Positions 13,128 to 24,760 of a stretch of DNA of 64,000 nucleotides are shown here, piece by piece (position 1 is the first letter of the stretch; each line of letters starts with the position of its first letter). The stretch spans positions 820,441,896-820,505,895 of the forward strand of contig NC_081414.1 of assembly GCF_030272615.1 (NCBI RefSeq), written 5' to 3'. This stretch comes from Cryptomeria japonica (taxonomy: Eukaryota; Streptophyta; Pinopsida; Cupressales; Cupressaceae). Made by a program: the position numbers and the translations under genes. Below the pieces are notes generated by a model. That model saw only the letters and a list, made by a program, of their open reading frames with translations, was not told the origin of the DNA and did not search any database.

Positions 13128-13561
13128 AACACTGAGAGGGGGGGGTTCAACATTCGCATAAATTAAAGAAAACTTTTCATCAATTATAACTGTTCACAAA
13201 AATATCAAGCAAACTTGACTAATATAAAGCAGTTAATGCATAATAAACATGAAGAGCATAACCACAAGTTGAACACCGGATTTTATACTTGGAAAACCCA
13301 AATGGGAAAAACCACGGAGAGTGTTAACTCTCAGGAGAATATAACTAGTTATAATTGTGTTTACAAAGGGGTGGCTCACTGCCAGATTACAAAAACGGCT
13401 CACTGTCGGACTGCTCACTACAGATATACAAAGAGATGTCTAACTGCTGAAATGCTCACTACAACTGAAAATTTTGAAGTAAGAAGGTTTGCATCTCCAA
13501 ATGCATGGAATCAATTCCAAATTTAAGCTCAAATTACAAAGATCACAAACTCTACAACAGA
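13128..13561 (-). mobile_element. Copia-like LTR fragment C, left part
   Basis: The sequence has features I associate with long Copia-type LTRs in plants: a G8 run after ACTGAGA (13131-13146), then a block reading TTGGAAAACCCAAATGGG. It ends at the TSD of element B, and the same element resumes at 20509. A short motif GGCTCACTG recurs near 13371, 13398 and 13414. The left boundary is uncertain. Confidence 0.4.
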
Positions 13562-13566
13562 TCCGG

Positions 13567-13909
13567 TGTTTACTGGTACATGGTAAATTAAATACAGGGA
13601 ATAATAATGTACCTGACAATGCATACCAAACACGACAGAAAGTATATCTTTATTCGCACATTCAATTATTACAGAGAAGAGACCAAAGATGGTCAGCCAA
13701 GGATTACACTAGATCCGACAATACCATCCCCCTTCCTTGACAGTACACGACATATTTAAAGGACCTGACGGTTGTCGAGAGGTACACAACTGTCAACCAA
13801 CCAACACATAAACACCTGAGACTAACAACCCACTCAATACAATTCATTAATACCTTGTCCGATAACAAATATTATCAAACATAACAATAGGCAATTTATG
13901 TCGACAACA
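13567..13909 (-). repeat. Element B 3' LTR (343 bp)
   Basis: It starts TGTTTACTGG and ends GACAACA on the plus strand, and is closely similar to 20159-20503. TSD TCCGG lies just to the left. Confidence 0.92.
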
Positions 13910-13920
13910 TCATCCCCCCC
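13910..13920 (-). other. Element B polypurine tract
   Basis: The minus strand reads GGGGGGGATGA directly before the 3' LTR, a typical PPT position and composition. Confidence 0.75.
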
Positions 13921-14036
13921 AAAAGAAAAAGTCATCTTCCAGACGACAAGCAAACATCAATTAATATTCGGGAAGACTAACGACAAACAATGACTTCAAC
14001 TAGACAACCCCAACTTGTAGTGTACCTGCCAAATCA

Positions 14037-14165
14037 AATGGGGGTTTGGAGCAACACCCCCAATGGGGTCAAGGGGTAGCGCCCCTAGCGGGGTCAAGGG
14101 GCTGAGCCCCTTGCAGGGTCGAGGGGCAGCGCCCCTCGCAGGGTCCCGGGGCAGCACCAAATTAC
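14037..14165. repeat. Tandem GC palindromes in element B
   Basis: Three to four tandem units of about 35-38 bp, each built around a small palindrome such as AGGGGCTGAGCCCCT or GAGGGGCAGCGCCCCTC and separated by GGGTC words. It is non-coding and lies between protease and PPT. Confidence 0.75.
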
Positions 14166-14279
14166 AACTTGTAGTGTACCTACCAACACCAAAGTACAAC
14201 CTTCAAAACCACACGGAACTCCATGGCGTGCATCCATTTTCTGCTCTTTTAAGACATCAGGAACAAGGACAATGAAGTC

Positions 14280-15250
14280 AAAATTCTGATCAAGGTGCAT
14301 TCTCCCGTACGGGTATTGTGTTTTTTGACTTGTCCTCTTTCCATATGGGCTTATCCTCCTTGCGTATAGACTTGTTCTACTGATGCCTTCGAGTTTTTGA
14401 TATACTGCTTCCTTGACCGTACGGTATTCCTCTTGTGGTCCATACGGATTTGTCTTGGTTGTCATACGACCGCCGCCTTTGGTTGTCGTACATGTAGCGT
14501 GGTCAAACGACCTCTCCCTAACTACATCCTTTTATACCATATGATGCCTCATGTACGATGTTTGTACGACTTCATTGCATGTCATACGATGCCTCTTGTA
14601 CGATGTTCATACGGCTTCCATGTATGTCGTGTGATGCCTCTTGTATGATGTTTGTATGGCTTCCATGTATGTCGTATGATGCCTCCTATACGATGTTTGT
14701 ACATCTTCCATGTATGTCGTGTGATGCCTCCTGTGTGATATTCGTCATACAGTTTCACCGTACACTGCACCTTGTTCTCTATGCAGTTTATGTCGTACGT
14801 CATATGGGTCAAATGAATGGACTATGCCGTATGGAATGGGTGGATGAGCTGCGTCATGCGGGTTGATTGAACGAGGTACGCCATACGGAATGGTGCTCTA
14901 TCGTACACTGTACAGACTCCTTGCCTTTCTCTGTGTCTGTGTGTCGATCGTACGTGTTGACCGTACATTATATGGTATTTCTGCTTCTTCACCTGCACTG
15001 TACGGATTTGACTTCTCCCGTGGCTAGATGGGAATGTCCCTTCCCTCTCTCGATTTTGTCCTGTTGTCAAGTCTGCTTCCCTGGCTCTCCCTTGACTATA
15101 CGAATCTCTAGCACTCAGCTTCTCTAGTTTGTATAATGTAGCTGGGGCTCTTAGCTTCGTGTGGTAACCTCATCACGTCGACGCAACCTGGACTCTCGGG
15201 AGCCAACTTGCTCGTCTGCTCTGAACCGTACGACTGAATTACTTTCGGTT
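14280..15250. repeat. 45-bp tandem repeat and CGTACG-rich tract in element B
   Basis: Between about 14530 and 14750 a 45-bp unit (core TTCCATGTATGTCGT, spaced at 14616, 14661 and 14706) is repeated about five times. The surrounding 1 kb is studded with CGTACGG, CATACGG and similar self-complementary words (for example CCCGTACGGG near 14306). The 45-bp unit is a multiple of three, so ORFs pass through it, but no protein family is recognised. Confidence 0.7.
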
Positions 15251-15699
15251 TATGTGAACAGTTTTTCTTCTTTGTACACCTTAGATACTTCCCCATTCTC
15301 ACTCGGCGGTCGTTGTTCATACGGTACAGGCTCACTTGGTAACTGTTTGTACAGCCCAAACACACCAACATTGGATATGCATAGATGAATATTGTACAAC
15401 GAACTTTGTACTTCCTCAATTTGGCCAATTTGTAGCATGTTACAGTCGGGGTGGAAAACTTCATAATCCTCCATCTGCCAATGGAATAATCCATTAAGAG
15501 AACTTGTCTCATCCTCAAAGCAATCTTCTAGTTTGAGAACCCCTTCATCGTTGGGTTTCATGCCTTCCCTTCCTCCATCCATACCTAACTCTCCACCCTC
15601 AAACTCAGAGTCTGAGGGTGCCAGTTTTTCACTCACCGCTTGGTTCCTCAAGTCAATGATGTGCTTCCTCCCGTCACTCTCGATCGAGAGTGTGTTTTG

Positions 15700-15985
15700 C
15701 TACTAGTTATGATTCTCCTTGGCAGTAACCAACCATCCCCTCCCAAGGAGTGCATCGTACGCCTTCTTCTGTAACCGAATAACTACAAAGTCCAAGAAAA
15801 AATTATTGTGTCCCAATCATTACTTTTTGTGCCATCAATGTTCCCAACGGCTGGATATCGTGTTGGTCGGCACCTACCAAGTGGAAGGTTGGCGGCCAAA
15901 GATTTGGCTTCACCAGACATTTCCATGTGTCTTCTAGCAGTACATTTACTCACGAGCCTCCATCGACAATGGTGTTTTTCAACTT
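15700..15985 (-). pseudogene. Element B retropepsin, degenerate
   Basis: Reading the minus strand leftward from about 15985 gives KNTIVDGGS, with D-G-G-S at the retropepsin active site, then an in-frame TGA, then VNVLLEDTWK and a downstream segment ending DALLGRGWLV. The order and spacing match plant gypsy proteases, in which the second motif is (L)LG-x-x-W(L). It lies downstream of the zinc knuckles. The stop and altered frames make it non-functional. Nothing resembling reverse transcriptase follows. Confidence 0.7.
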
Positions 15986-16633
15986 CTTCCCCATTATTTC
16001 CATCTCGACAACCGTCGACTTCCTCTCGATGCTCATCGTCAACAACATTGGATCACTGGACTAATTCCCTTCGACTGATGGTTTTTCCGTCAGTTCTTCC
16101 TCTTGTAGCTTACATTGTTTCTGGAAGACTGTCGTCACTGACTGTGTTGGCAATTGCCATTCTCAGTTGCAGCATAGTTTGAAGAAGGTCTGCCACCTTG
16201 ATGGGTACGGTTGTTTGTAGCACCTGTCGGACTATGTTCTTCTTTGACTCCTGCAATGACATACTTGCAGTTCCATTGAAAGTTACTTGTTCCTTCGCCA
16301 ACACTTATTCTACTTCGGCTTGTTCCTTTTCCGTACCAAAGTTTGAATACATTGCCTTCTTTGGTTGTGCTCTTGTGATTGACAAAACTACGTCCGCTTG
16401 TTCCTCCACGTCCAGCATATTAATACCCTTCTGATTCGGGCAATTGGTGTCTTCATGGTCACCTGGTCCACACCATTTGTACAATAATTGTATGTTGTCC
16501 TTCCTGTTATGGCAATCTCTCGCAAAGTGTTCCCATTCACTACATTGTTGGCATTGTCTGATAGGACGTCCTCTGGAGTCGTACTGTATTTGGTTCGCCC
16601 TCGTTGATTTTCATAACCACTAGGCGATACATT

Positions 16634-16870
16634 CTATGATTTCGATGGGCTGGACTCTCCCTGTGTGAAAAGTACTTGTGTACTTCTCATCTTCAAATTG
16701 TACGAGCACTCCTTGATTGAATGCCCCAGCACTTGGCAAATTCCACAAAACATATTTCTGGGACAATTACCTTTTGTGTGCCCCTCCTTTTTGCACTCAA
16801 TACACCATAGTTCATTACATTCATTGTTGGTTCCTTTCTCAGCCTTCAATTCTTTCATCATTCTCAACAT
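16634..16870 (-). pseudogene. Element B Gag nucleocapsid, two CCHC zinc knuckles
   Basis: A 78-codon frame contains two classical C-x2-C-x4-H-x4-C knuckles in tandem, CIECKKEGHTKGNC and CGICQVLGHSIKEC. They bind nucleic acid and package the genomic RNA. The segment lies just downstream of the capsid ORF (16993-17475), separated by a short region with frame breaks. Both knuckles keep all metal ligands. The piece has no independent start and was part of a longer Gag. Confidence 0.85.
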
Positions 16871-16992
16871 ATCCCGTCGAAGGGCTCGTATGGTTTTGGA
16901 TTCTTCGTCACTATACCTTCAGTGCTCTCATCATCATTAGTCTTCCTCTTCTCTCGGGAGGAGGTTTTGTTTTCACTCTCGATGTCCGTCGC

Positions 16993-17475
16993 TCAATTGT
17001 ACGCATCAGCGTATGAGGACGGAGGCACTACTTTCATCTTCTTGTGCAATGAGGGTATCAATCCCTCCATGAACCACCTCTTCTTCAACTCGTCGGCTGG
17101 CTGGTTTTCCATCTTGTTCAACAGTTCTTTGAGCCTACGGTTGTAAGCGCGTACACTCTCATTTTTCCCTTGCTTAGTATTATAGATTTCGGCCACGATC
17201 TCATTATCATCCCTCAAGAGTTTGAATTCCTTCTGGAATGCCCTCTTCAGATCACTCCATCTCGTCTTGTGTTGGGCGTCAAGGTTTGTGTACCAGTCAA
17301 TGGTGATCCCCCAAAGGGTGGCGGGAAATGCCTTCAACCAGTAGTTCCTGTCATCTTGTCCATCTGCCTCCCAAATGGTTATGCATGTTTTGCAATGTCG
17401 TATTGGGTCCTCCGACCCATCTCCTGTGAACTTCGGTAGTTTCTGCTTCTCCTGGGTGTTCAACATTGTTTTCAC
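16993..17475 (-). pseudogene. Element B Gag capsid domain
   Basis: This 160-codon open frame matches plant Retrotrans_gag. It has LPKFTGDGSEDPIRHCKTC near the start, then WLKAFPATLWGITIDWYTNL, WSDLKRAFQKEF and a C-terminal run ESVRAYNRRLKELLNKM. The visible frame begins with a non-ATG codon at 17475, and homologous sequence continues upstream to about 17512, where the insert begins. A second, partial copy of the same gag segment lies at 19430-19905. The capsid piece itself is unbroken, but the gene around it is not. Confidence 0.85.
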
Positions 17476-17512
17476 TCAAAAAGTACGTGTGTATTCGCCT
17501 TGTGTATCGGAC

Positions 17513-19429
17513 CTGGGTGTCCCCTTCCTTGTGATGTTGCATTCAGTGGTCCATTGGCCTATTCCGGAGACCCGTAGGCTATGTGGAAAGGTGAATTAAG
17601 GGTTCCCATGTTCCTTGGAGTTCCGACCAGACTTGTCAGGGGTGCAATGTGAACTTACTAGTTTTAGTAAGTTAGGGTTTGGTTGTCAGGATGGTACAGA
17701 GTTGCTAAGCTCGCCAAGATCTTTCTCTGGTTGTGAAGATAACGATTTTTGGAGCATTATTTCATGACTTACTATTTTTAGTAAGTAGCAGAGTGGGGCA
17801 TTCTATTTTTGGCAGTCCTCGATTTGGTCTTGTCCCAGCACAATTCAGTGATCCTCATTGCTCAACCTCATCTGGATTCCGTTAATAATGAGTACTGGAA
17901 CTATAAGCAATTTAATTAAATATTATTCCTTATCCTAAGGTTGTTATTTAATTATTTTATTACTTATTGATGCTATGGGAAATTGTGCAAAATATGATAT
18001 TTTTCCTAAGTCATGCCTGGGCGATTTATTTGGAAGATTAAAAGGAGACTTCATTCTTTATATTTTAAAAAGTTTATAATGCCAAAAATTGTGGCCCCTC
18101 TCCTTGGCGTGATTTTGACTTAGGAAAGTGGGTGCCACTTTGGGTCCACCATGAAATGAAATGCAATTGGAATGAGGCGAAATTGGGAGGCAGTTTCATT
18201 TGAATTTCAGATTGAAAAAGCTATATAAATAGAGGTTGGGCTCCTCATTTCAATATCCAGAGAAATATATCGATATGTTGTCGGAATGACTCCATACATT
18301 CTTCGAGGGTGAATACCTCCTAGATCCTTCCTTCCGGTTTCGATTGTGAGACATCACTTCTATCTGTGATGCGTAGTTGTGAGCTTTTTGGTGATTTTTG
18401 GGTGCGTTGGTGAAGATTTGTGTGCTACCAGTTTTTTGGTGTTGCTGATGTGTGTCGACTGAAAGTGTATTTTTCTTGTATCTGCTTGTGTGTTGAATGC
18501 ATCATTCTGGGTGAGGGCTCGTTGGAAGCGTACCAAATAGATGATAAGTCTCCTATATTGGTGTGGCATTTGGAGTACTCTCCAATTTTTAGTTGCAAAT
18601 CGAACTATTCAGCAAAAACGTCATTTTCAGAATTGCATTGGGATGTGTGCATTGTTGTTGGTGCTCTTCAGTTGTAGTTTGGAGGTATTGTTTTGTTTTC
18701 TTATGTCATACACTTCATTTGTTTCTTATTTGGCATGATTCTATGGGGTTTTGAGTGAGTTACAAGCAATTTAGTGGGTTTCAGGATGATTGGTTCTGTG
18801 TTTTCCTTGTATTTGATTTCAGAACAGCAAGAAATATTATTGGTTAGAATGTGTTAGTGAATTCATATGCTATGTACTTCACTCTACCTCCTTTCACATT
18901 TCTATCATTGTAAGAATTGCTTAAGTAGTACTGACCAATTCATTCTATGTTGTATTTCCCGTTAAACAAGTGGAAGAGGATGGCTTAGCTGCCTGTATGC
19001 TTGTAATTCAGTTTTGTCCTCCCACTGAGCAAGTGGTTGAGTGATATTGTCCTCCCACTGAGATATGCGGTTGAGTGATAGTTTCATTTAAAATTTCTCT
19101 CGCTGCATAAGCGGTAGAGTGATTTGGTTCTATTATGCTTTGTTGTCTTGGCTAGTTTACCGCCAAGTTTGTGTTCTTCATCCCGCTGAAAAGTGGAAGG
19201 GGCTGGCTTTCCGCTCAGAATTGTAATTGCATTGCAATTTCTAGCAGATTAGAAAGCTAACGAACCCCTTGTCACTGTATGCTCTCACCTTCCCACATTG
19301 GGCTCTTGGTGATCAGAAAGTGGAAGGGTTACCTTTCAATGGCATTGGAATTATATTTCCTAACTTTAACGGGTGCATTGTAATGTTGTTGTGCTTGAAA
19401 TCCAAAAAAAAATAAGAGGGAATATTTCA
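17513..19429 (+). mobile_element. Insert X: LTR-like sequence between two gag copies
   Basis: About 1.9 kb unrelated to gag. Two palindromes of the form CTTACTATTTTTAGTAAG occur near 17652 and 17768. A TATA box (CTATATAAATAG, 18221-18232) is followed by a likely transcribed leader. Between 18955 and 19330 there are about six degenerate palindromes such as CCACTGAGCAAGTGG. It resembles a plus-strand LTR or LTR-derived transduction, but clean TG...CA ends and a TSD were not found. The candidate LTR start is TGTGAACTTACT near 17649. Confidence 0.5.
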
Positions 19430-19905
19430 GGGTATCAATCCCTCCGTGAACCACCTCTTCTTCAACTCGTCGGCTGGCTGGTTTTCCATCTTGTTCAACA
19501 GTTCTTTGAGCCTACAGTTGTAAGCGCGTACACTCTCATTTTTCCCTTGCTTAGTATTATAGATTTCGGCCACGATCTCATTATCATCCCTCAAGAGTTT
19601 GAATTCCTCCTAGAACACCCTCTTCAGATCACTTCATCTCGTCTTGTGTTGGGCGTCGAGGTCTGTGTACCAGTCAATGGTGATCCCCCGAACGGTGGCG
19701 GGAAATGCCTTCAACCAGTAGTCCCTGTCATCTTGTTCATTTGCCTCCCAAATGGTTATGCATGTTTTGCAATGTCGTGATGGGTCCTCTGACCCGTCTC
19801 CCGTGAACTTCGGCAGTTTCTGCTTCTCCTAGGTGTTCAACATTGTTTTCACTCGGAAGGTACGTGTGTATTCACCTTGTGTGCCGGACCTGGGTGGACT
19901 ATTTC
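19430..19905 (-). pseudogene. Element B duplicated 5' gag segment
   Basis: This segment is closely similar to 17041-17512 in the same orientation, covering the gag start and most of the capsid domain. It ends abruptly at insert X within the codons for the GLIPSLHK-like stretch. It lies downstream of the PBS and leader, so it occupies the true 5' gag position, while the other copy continues into the knuckles. Unequal recombination or template switching during reverse transcription could produce this. Confidence 0.8.
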
Positions 19906-20142
19906 GACCGCTACATTCTGGTGCTTTCCCTGCACTCTCGGCCACGCAGGCATCCTCTACACATCCACCTTCAGCGTCCTAACACTCCAAGTACTTCCAA
20001 GCTTCGACTCGTCTCTGTGCTCCCTTCAGTCGAGAGTCGGTAGATCACCTAATCGCTTGGTCTTGACCACCTTGTGGCCTCTTCTCACCTTTGATGGGAT
20101 TTACGGACATGAATCACTCAAGGCTAACCCGATTTCTTTTAA

Positions 20143-20155
20143 GGCAACGGTGCCA
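20143..20155 (-). other. Element B primer-binding site (tRNA-Asp type)
   Basis: Next to the 5' LTR the minus strand reads TGGCACCGTTGCC. This matches the plant gypsy PBS TGGCGCCGTTGCC, complementary to the tRNA-Asp 3' end, with one mismatch. Confidence 0.8.
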
Positions 20156-20158
20156 AAA

Positions 20159-20503
20159 TGTTTGCTGGTACAACTGGTAAATTAAATACAAGAAATAATA
20201 ATGTACCCGACAATGCATACCAAACACGGCAAAAAATATATCTTTATTCGCACATTCAATTATTACAGAGAAGAGACCAAAGATGTTCGGCCAAGGATTA
20301 CACTAGATCCGACAATACCATCCCCTTCCTTGACAGTACACGACATATTTAAAGGACCCGACGGTTGTTGAGAGGTACACAACCATCAACCAACCGACAC
20401 ATAATCACCTGAGACTGACAACCCACTCAATACAATTCATTAATACATTGTCGGATAACAAATATTATCAAACATAACAATAGGCAATTTATGCCGACAA
20501 TAT
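20159..20503 (-). repeat. Element B 5' LTR (345 bp)
   Basis: It starts TGTTTGCTGG. The right end reads GACAATA, so the terminal CA has mutated to TA. TSD TCCGG follows at 20504-20508. Confidence 0.92.
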
Positions 20504-20508
20504 CCGGT

Positions 20509-21289
20509 TAGAGATCTTTGTACAACTATCCTGCAGCACGTCTGATAAAGGACTACTGCACTACTGCAACATTGTCTACCTTTGTTGTTCGCAATTCACA
20601 CTTCACACACACTGCTATCCTTGTTGCCAACTTTCTTTTGCATATCAAACACACACCTTCACTCACTCAATCTATGCTTTTATTTCTCTTTTTATTGCAT
20701 TTGCTACTACATATGTATATGTATATATACTGGAGGGCACAAATACAAAATTATGTGTCGGTCAAGCCCAACACATTATCAATATGCTTATGTCAATCTC
20801 TGCAAGACTTCTAGACGCTTCCTTTACATACTCTGATTACCAATGCATACATTGAGACTACCAAAAAGGGATAGGGTCATCTAGACCGAAGAATACCGAC
20901 CCATAATCATAAGATCAAGCCCAATATCTCAAAATGTAGGCTCCACGCGTACCAAGAAAACCGCAACACGAAACCCAAATAGATACTTCTGATGATTACC
21001 AAAACTACTAACACCGGGACACATAACTAATACCAGGATCAATGAGAACTCCTAACAACGGGATACTGGGATCAATGAGAACTCAATGAAACCTCTAATG
21101 TCATCATCTTGGGTTGTCCATGTTGCATAGTAACTTTTGACCAAAACTGCAACATCTGAACTACACATCCATACTAACTGCATACAATCCTTGCATACAA
21201 CAACAACAACCATAACATCCAAACTAGTGTCCAAACCTCATACATTGTCTGGTCCAAACCGGATGGTTGGTTTGACATCAATGACAACA
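20509..21289 (-). mobile_element. Copia-like LTR fragment C, right part
   Basis: Joins logically to 13128-13561 across the element B insertion. It ends CAATGACAACA at 21289. On the minus strand this gives an LTR start TGTTGTCATTGATG, followed by TCAAACC, a start I associate with plant Copia LTRs. No internal coding region is attached, so it may be a solo LTR. Confidence 0.4.
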
Positions 21290-21905
21290 TTATTCACACA
21301 AGCCTAACACTCCCCTCCCATGTGGGTAGTTGCCAAGCCAATTATTAAGACATGGCTTGCTAAACTCTTCACCCAAGAGTGATGCAAGCAACTCCTCATA
21401 TAAATTTACATAAATAGTGTACCTCAACTCCACACAAATATTTTTAAAACCAGCTTCCATCCAAGATCGAATAAGGCTTGGATGTCTAAACCTCAAGACC
21501 AAATGAAGGGAATCCCCTCCAACATTGACACATAGTGGGCACAAACTGCTAATCAAAGGATCTAGTAACCACTAGCCCATTGCCCACATTAAGGACAAAA
21601 ATCAAACAAACATTGATCTCTCTATGAATATTTGTTTGCTCAACTATATTGAATATAGAACTTGCCAAAGATTCATTGTGTGCCCTTAACAACCACCTTC
21701 TATAGAGTACTCTACTTGGAAATGTCAAACATCCAAACCTCATACACTTGAATGCGAGCACTGAGTAGACCATGGCCTTGAGGACGAGAAATTTGGACCA
21801 AGTCAAGACAATCCTATAGGGCAAAAGGTGATGCAACCATTTAAGGCATAATTTCCTATCAAGGCCCTCTGCTTGACGATTCTTTCCACCAATAGCTAAG
21901 ATCAT
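21290..21905 (-). pseudogene. Possible LINE ORF2 C-terminal relic
   Basis: Two neighbouring frames (21549-21905 and 21290-21556) read as one decayed protein on the minus strand. The second contains CPLCVNVGGDSLHLVLRF, which resembles the zinc-binding region (zf-RVT type, CPLC then H) at the C-terminus of plant LINE reverse transcriptases. The first has KWLHHLLPYRIVLTWSKF. No catalytic motif survives and the assignment is tentative. A fragment of another transposon protein is the alternative. Confidence 0.35.
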
Positions 21906-23500
21906 GTCCTTGCATAAATTTTCTTTCCTTTTGAGGGTTTCTTTCTAGAATGTCTTATGTTTTTAATCCCTTCACAATAGGACCTTTACTTTAACTTTGC
22001 AAATTCATCATGTTCTATTGTGGATATTTCTTAAAATGTCCTTATATCTCTTTTTGAATCTGTCTCGAGAATTTCCTTGACTACCAAGAATGGGAGTAGG
22101 ATAGGCAAATAGAGTTCCCTCTAAAGATGATCATTCTTCGTTCATCTTTATAACTATTATAGGTCAAGTGACAAGGGGTGTGGGATGTGAATGATCAAAT
22201 GTACATAAATAAGAAACCATCATATGGCTTTTCTTTCTATCATTAGGGTGCTGTCCTCCTTGCCCTTTTTCTATAATTCAAGCAATCTTCCACATGCATG
22301 TTATCATGCTTGTACATGTTATTGCTTGTGCTTACCTATGCTTACAAAATCTCCCACTTGTCCTTTAAAGTGTGACATGTGCAAGCAAATAAATTGAGAA
22401 GACAAGGCTGATTTCTTGTATTGTACAATCTTGAAGATTGTTTTACTGTGTTCACAGTGATGGATCCCCCAGGAATTTCCATCTAGCCCTGCACCATGGA
22501 TGTTTTGGGAAGATTGTTTGATTTTGTTCGCAAGGATGCATCACCTAGAATTTCCGCCTGCCCTTGCACCAAGGATGCTTTGGAGATGTAGGTATGGATC
22601 GGACACATCCCAAATGTGCCACAAAAATGGCAAAGAATAGCAAGGCATAACTATCTAGCCCCTAAAACCCAACCTACAAAAAGGCAATTTTTTATTAGAA
22701 AAAACGCAAGTAAATTGTGACAAAGTTTTTATTAAGTAGACTTTGTTAACTAAGAATGGGGCCTATTCCATCTCAATTAAATTTTATGACTAAGAATAAA
22801 AAACAATCCATCTAAATTGAAATCACAACTCAATCTATTAATATAGTAATTTAATGAAATGATTTATAGAAGTTCAAAGTCATTGTGGGATCCTTGTGTA
22901 ACATAAAAACATTCAAAAACATAAAAATGTTAAAATTTCTCTGATTCAATATTTAGGTAAGATGGTCTACTTGTAAGAGATTTATATGGTTATTGCAAAG
23001 TCTTTCAACAAAGATGTAACAGTTTCTAACTGAGTTCATGCTTTCTCAAATTAAGACAAAGCTGGGTGTCAGTTGTCCCCATTGCAAGTCTTAAAAAATC
23101 CTTCAATAAAATAGTAAGACCTACAGACCCACTAATGCGCCAACTTCCTTATCTGACAACTATTGACTAATGACAACACCAACTTTTCAAGATACATGTA
23201 TTAGCACACAATTTTATTTTATTTGTCTGGTTAGCAAATGGCAAAAGCCAGAAGTTTGATATTAAAAAGAAATTTTCAGAAATACAAAAAATTAATAGTT
23301 TGTGATCCCTTCTTAGCCTGCCGTAGCAGTGAAGATTTACTGATTAAATCTAATATTGACCAACAAAATACAAAGACTTTATCGAAGGCACCAAAAGTCT
23401 CCTATCGTCAACCTTACATCTTAGAGCTTAGATTCAAAAAACGTAACAAAATAAAGGGTCTGCAAATTCATCTCATTTAAACTTGAAAACACCCTTAGGA
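21906..23500. other. Unassigned AT-rich tract
   Basis: I see no gene, TE terminus or strong repeat. Near 22470 and 22550 a phrase reading CCTTGCACCA-like words occurs twice, about 80 bp apart, perhaps an old tandem duplication. Confidence 0.4.
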
Positions 23501-23509
23501 TGTAGACCC

Positions 23510-24252
23510 AGTGAGGGAGCAACCGTGTTCTACACCACGACCCCTTCCTCGACTGCCACCTTGAAAACTCTGCCCTGGATTGCTTCCTTGACCACCCTGC
23601 GGATGGGCTGAATTGTTACCATTTCTGCTGGGGGTATTTTCTTTTACTTTCGTAGGGAGGAAACCATTCAGGATAGCGAAATCTCTAAATTCCTCCTCCT
23701 TTTCCTAGTCTGCAACCTGATCCGTAAGAAACTTCCATTTCAAGAAAGAATGTGCCATAGCAGTGAATTGTTTGTGCCTCATTAAAGTCGAACCCTTGAG
23801 GTCTAGAAGGAATGGGTAAAAGGTAAGTGTTTCCTCCGAATCTGTGACTGAAGCAAGGTCTCCAAGCCACGGGAGGCCATTTCCAAGCATGACATAGCCC
23901 AAAACTTTACCTAGACCAACCAAAAACTCCAGGCCAAAGATACGGTTGGCTTAATCTCTTACCTCTATCTTGGGCACTCCAGCAGAGATGCTACAAATCT
24001 TGAAGAGATTTGAGTGTTATCCCTATAATATTCATTTCTTTCAAGATGGCCCCTACCCAAGACCATTTTAGCTGCCAAGACGACCAATTCATCCGTGGAA
24101 TGCAGAATTCTCTTCAGTTTTTGATTCGAGATTACCTTGAAGTTTGCTTGTCTATTTGGGCTTTCTAAGGAGACTGGAGTGTCAACGCCAAAACATGAAA
24201 TAGGGTTCGAAAACACCTTTACTATAAATTTCCTTGAACTAGCCATTCTCAA
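23510..24252 (-). pseudogene. Unidentified decayed protein with Arg/Gly-rich tail
   Basis: A single protein-like sequence of roughly 240 codons can be followed from an ATG at 24252. The first 95 codons are open (starts MASSRKFIVKVFSNP). A frame change near 23970 and two stops follow. The end is strongly Gly/Arg-rich (SFQGGSRGRGRGVEH near 23545). Arg/Gly tails bind RNA in many proteins, including nucleocapsids and hnRNP-like proteins. It has no introns visible and no LTR partner close by. It could be a retrocopy, a transposon gag, or an integrated viral relic. I do not recognise the family. Confidence 0.4.
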
Positions 24253-24760
24253 CTGTCGAATGCAAGTGAATTATTCTGCTCTCTCAGACACAACCCAATC
24301 TTCTGAAAAAGAAAGCTCGGCCAAGATGGGAAAGAAAAGAAAATGAGAGCAACCAGCAGAAGGAAATCAAATTTGATGTGATTGCTCATATTAAAGACTA
24401 GCCGCCATACCCGATGACATCCTGCCACATTAAATGCATTTTGCCTTGAGAAGGGTTATCCAGCAGATTAGGAAGAATTTTGGAATATTTATCTGCCAGA
24501 TGGTCGATTACCATGACTTGAAAAAAAGGGGGTGCAAAAATCTCACCGTATTTCTGGAGTCACTTTCTTGGATTCTTAGAGATATTGGTGAACTAGTTAG
24601 ACACGATTTTATTTTATTTTGTCATTATCAAATGATGATTATTGCTGCTTATATTGTAGCCAGTATCTTCTCTGTCATAGTTCTTCCTTTAAAAAGATTT
24701 TCCTTCAGAATAAGACCGAAAAATCACATATTGAATAAATATTTAATGCTATTCCGTATT

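Larger units (their letters stand above)
13567..20503 (-). mobile_element. Element B: Ty3/gypsy-type LTR retrotransposon, gag-protease only, rearranged
   Basis: A 6.94 kb insertion with short direct LTRs (13567-13909 and 20159-20503), flanked by a 5-bp target duplication TCCGG (13562-13566 and 20504-20508). On the minus strand it runs 5' LTR, tRNA-Asp-like PBS, leader, partial gag copy, 1.9 kb insert, gag, two CCHC knuckles, degenerate protease, about 1.8 kb of repeat-rich non-coding DNA, PPT, 3' LTR. No RT, RNase H or integrase is present. It lies inside fragment C. Both LTRs share one TSD, so this is a single insertion despite the internal duplication. Confidence 0.9.
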
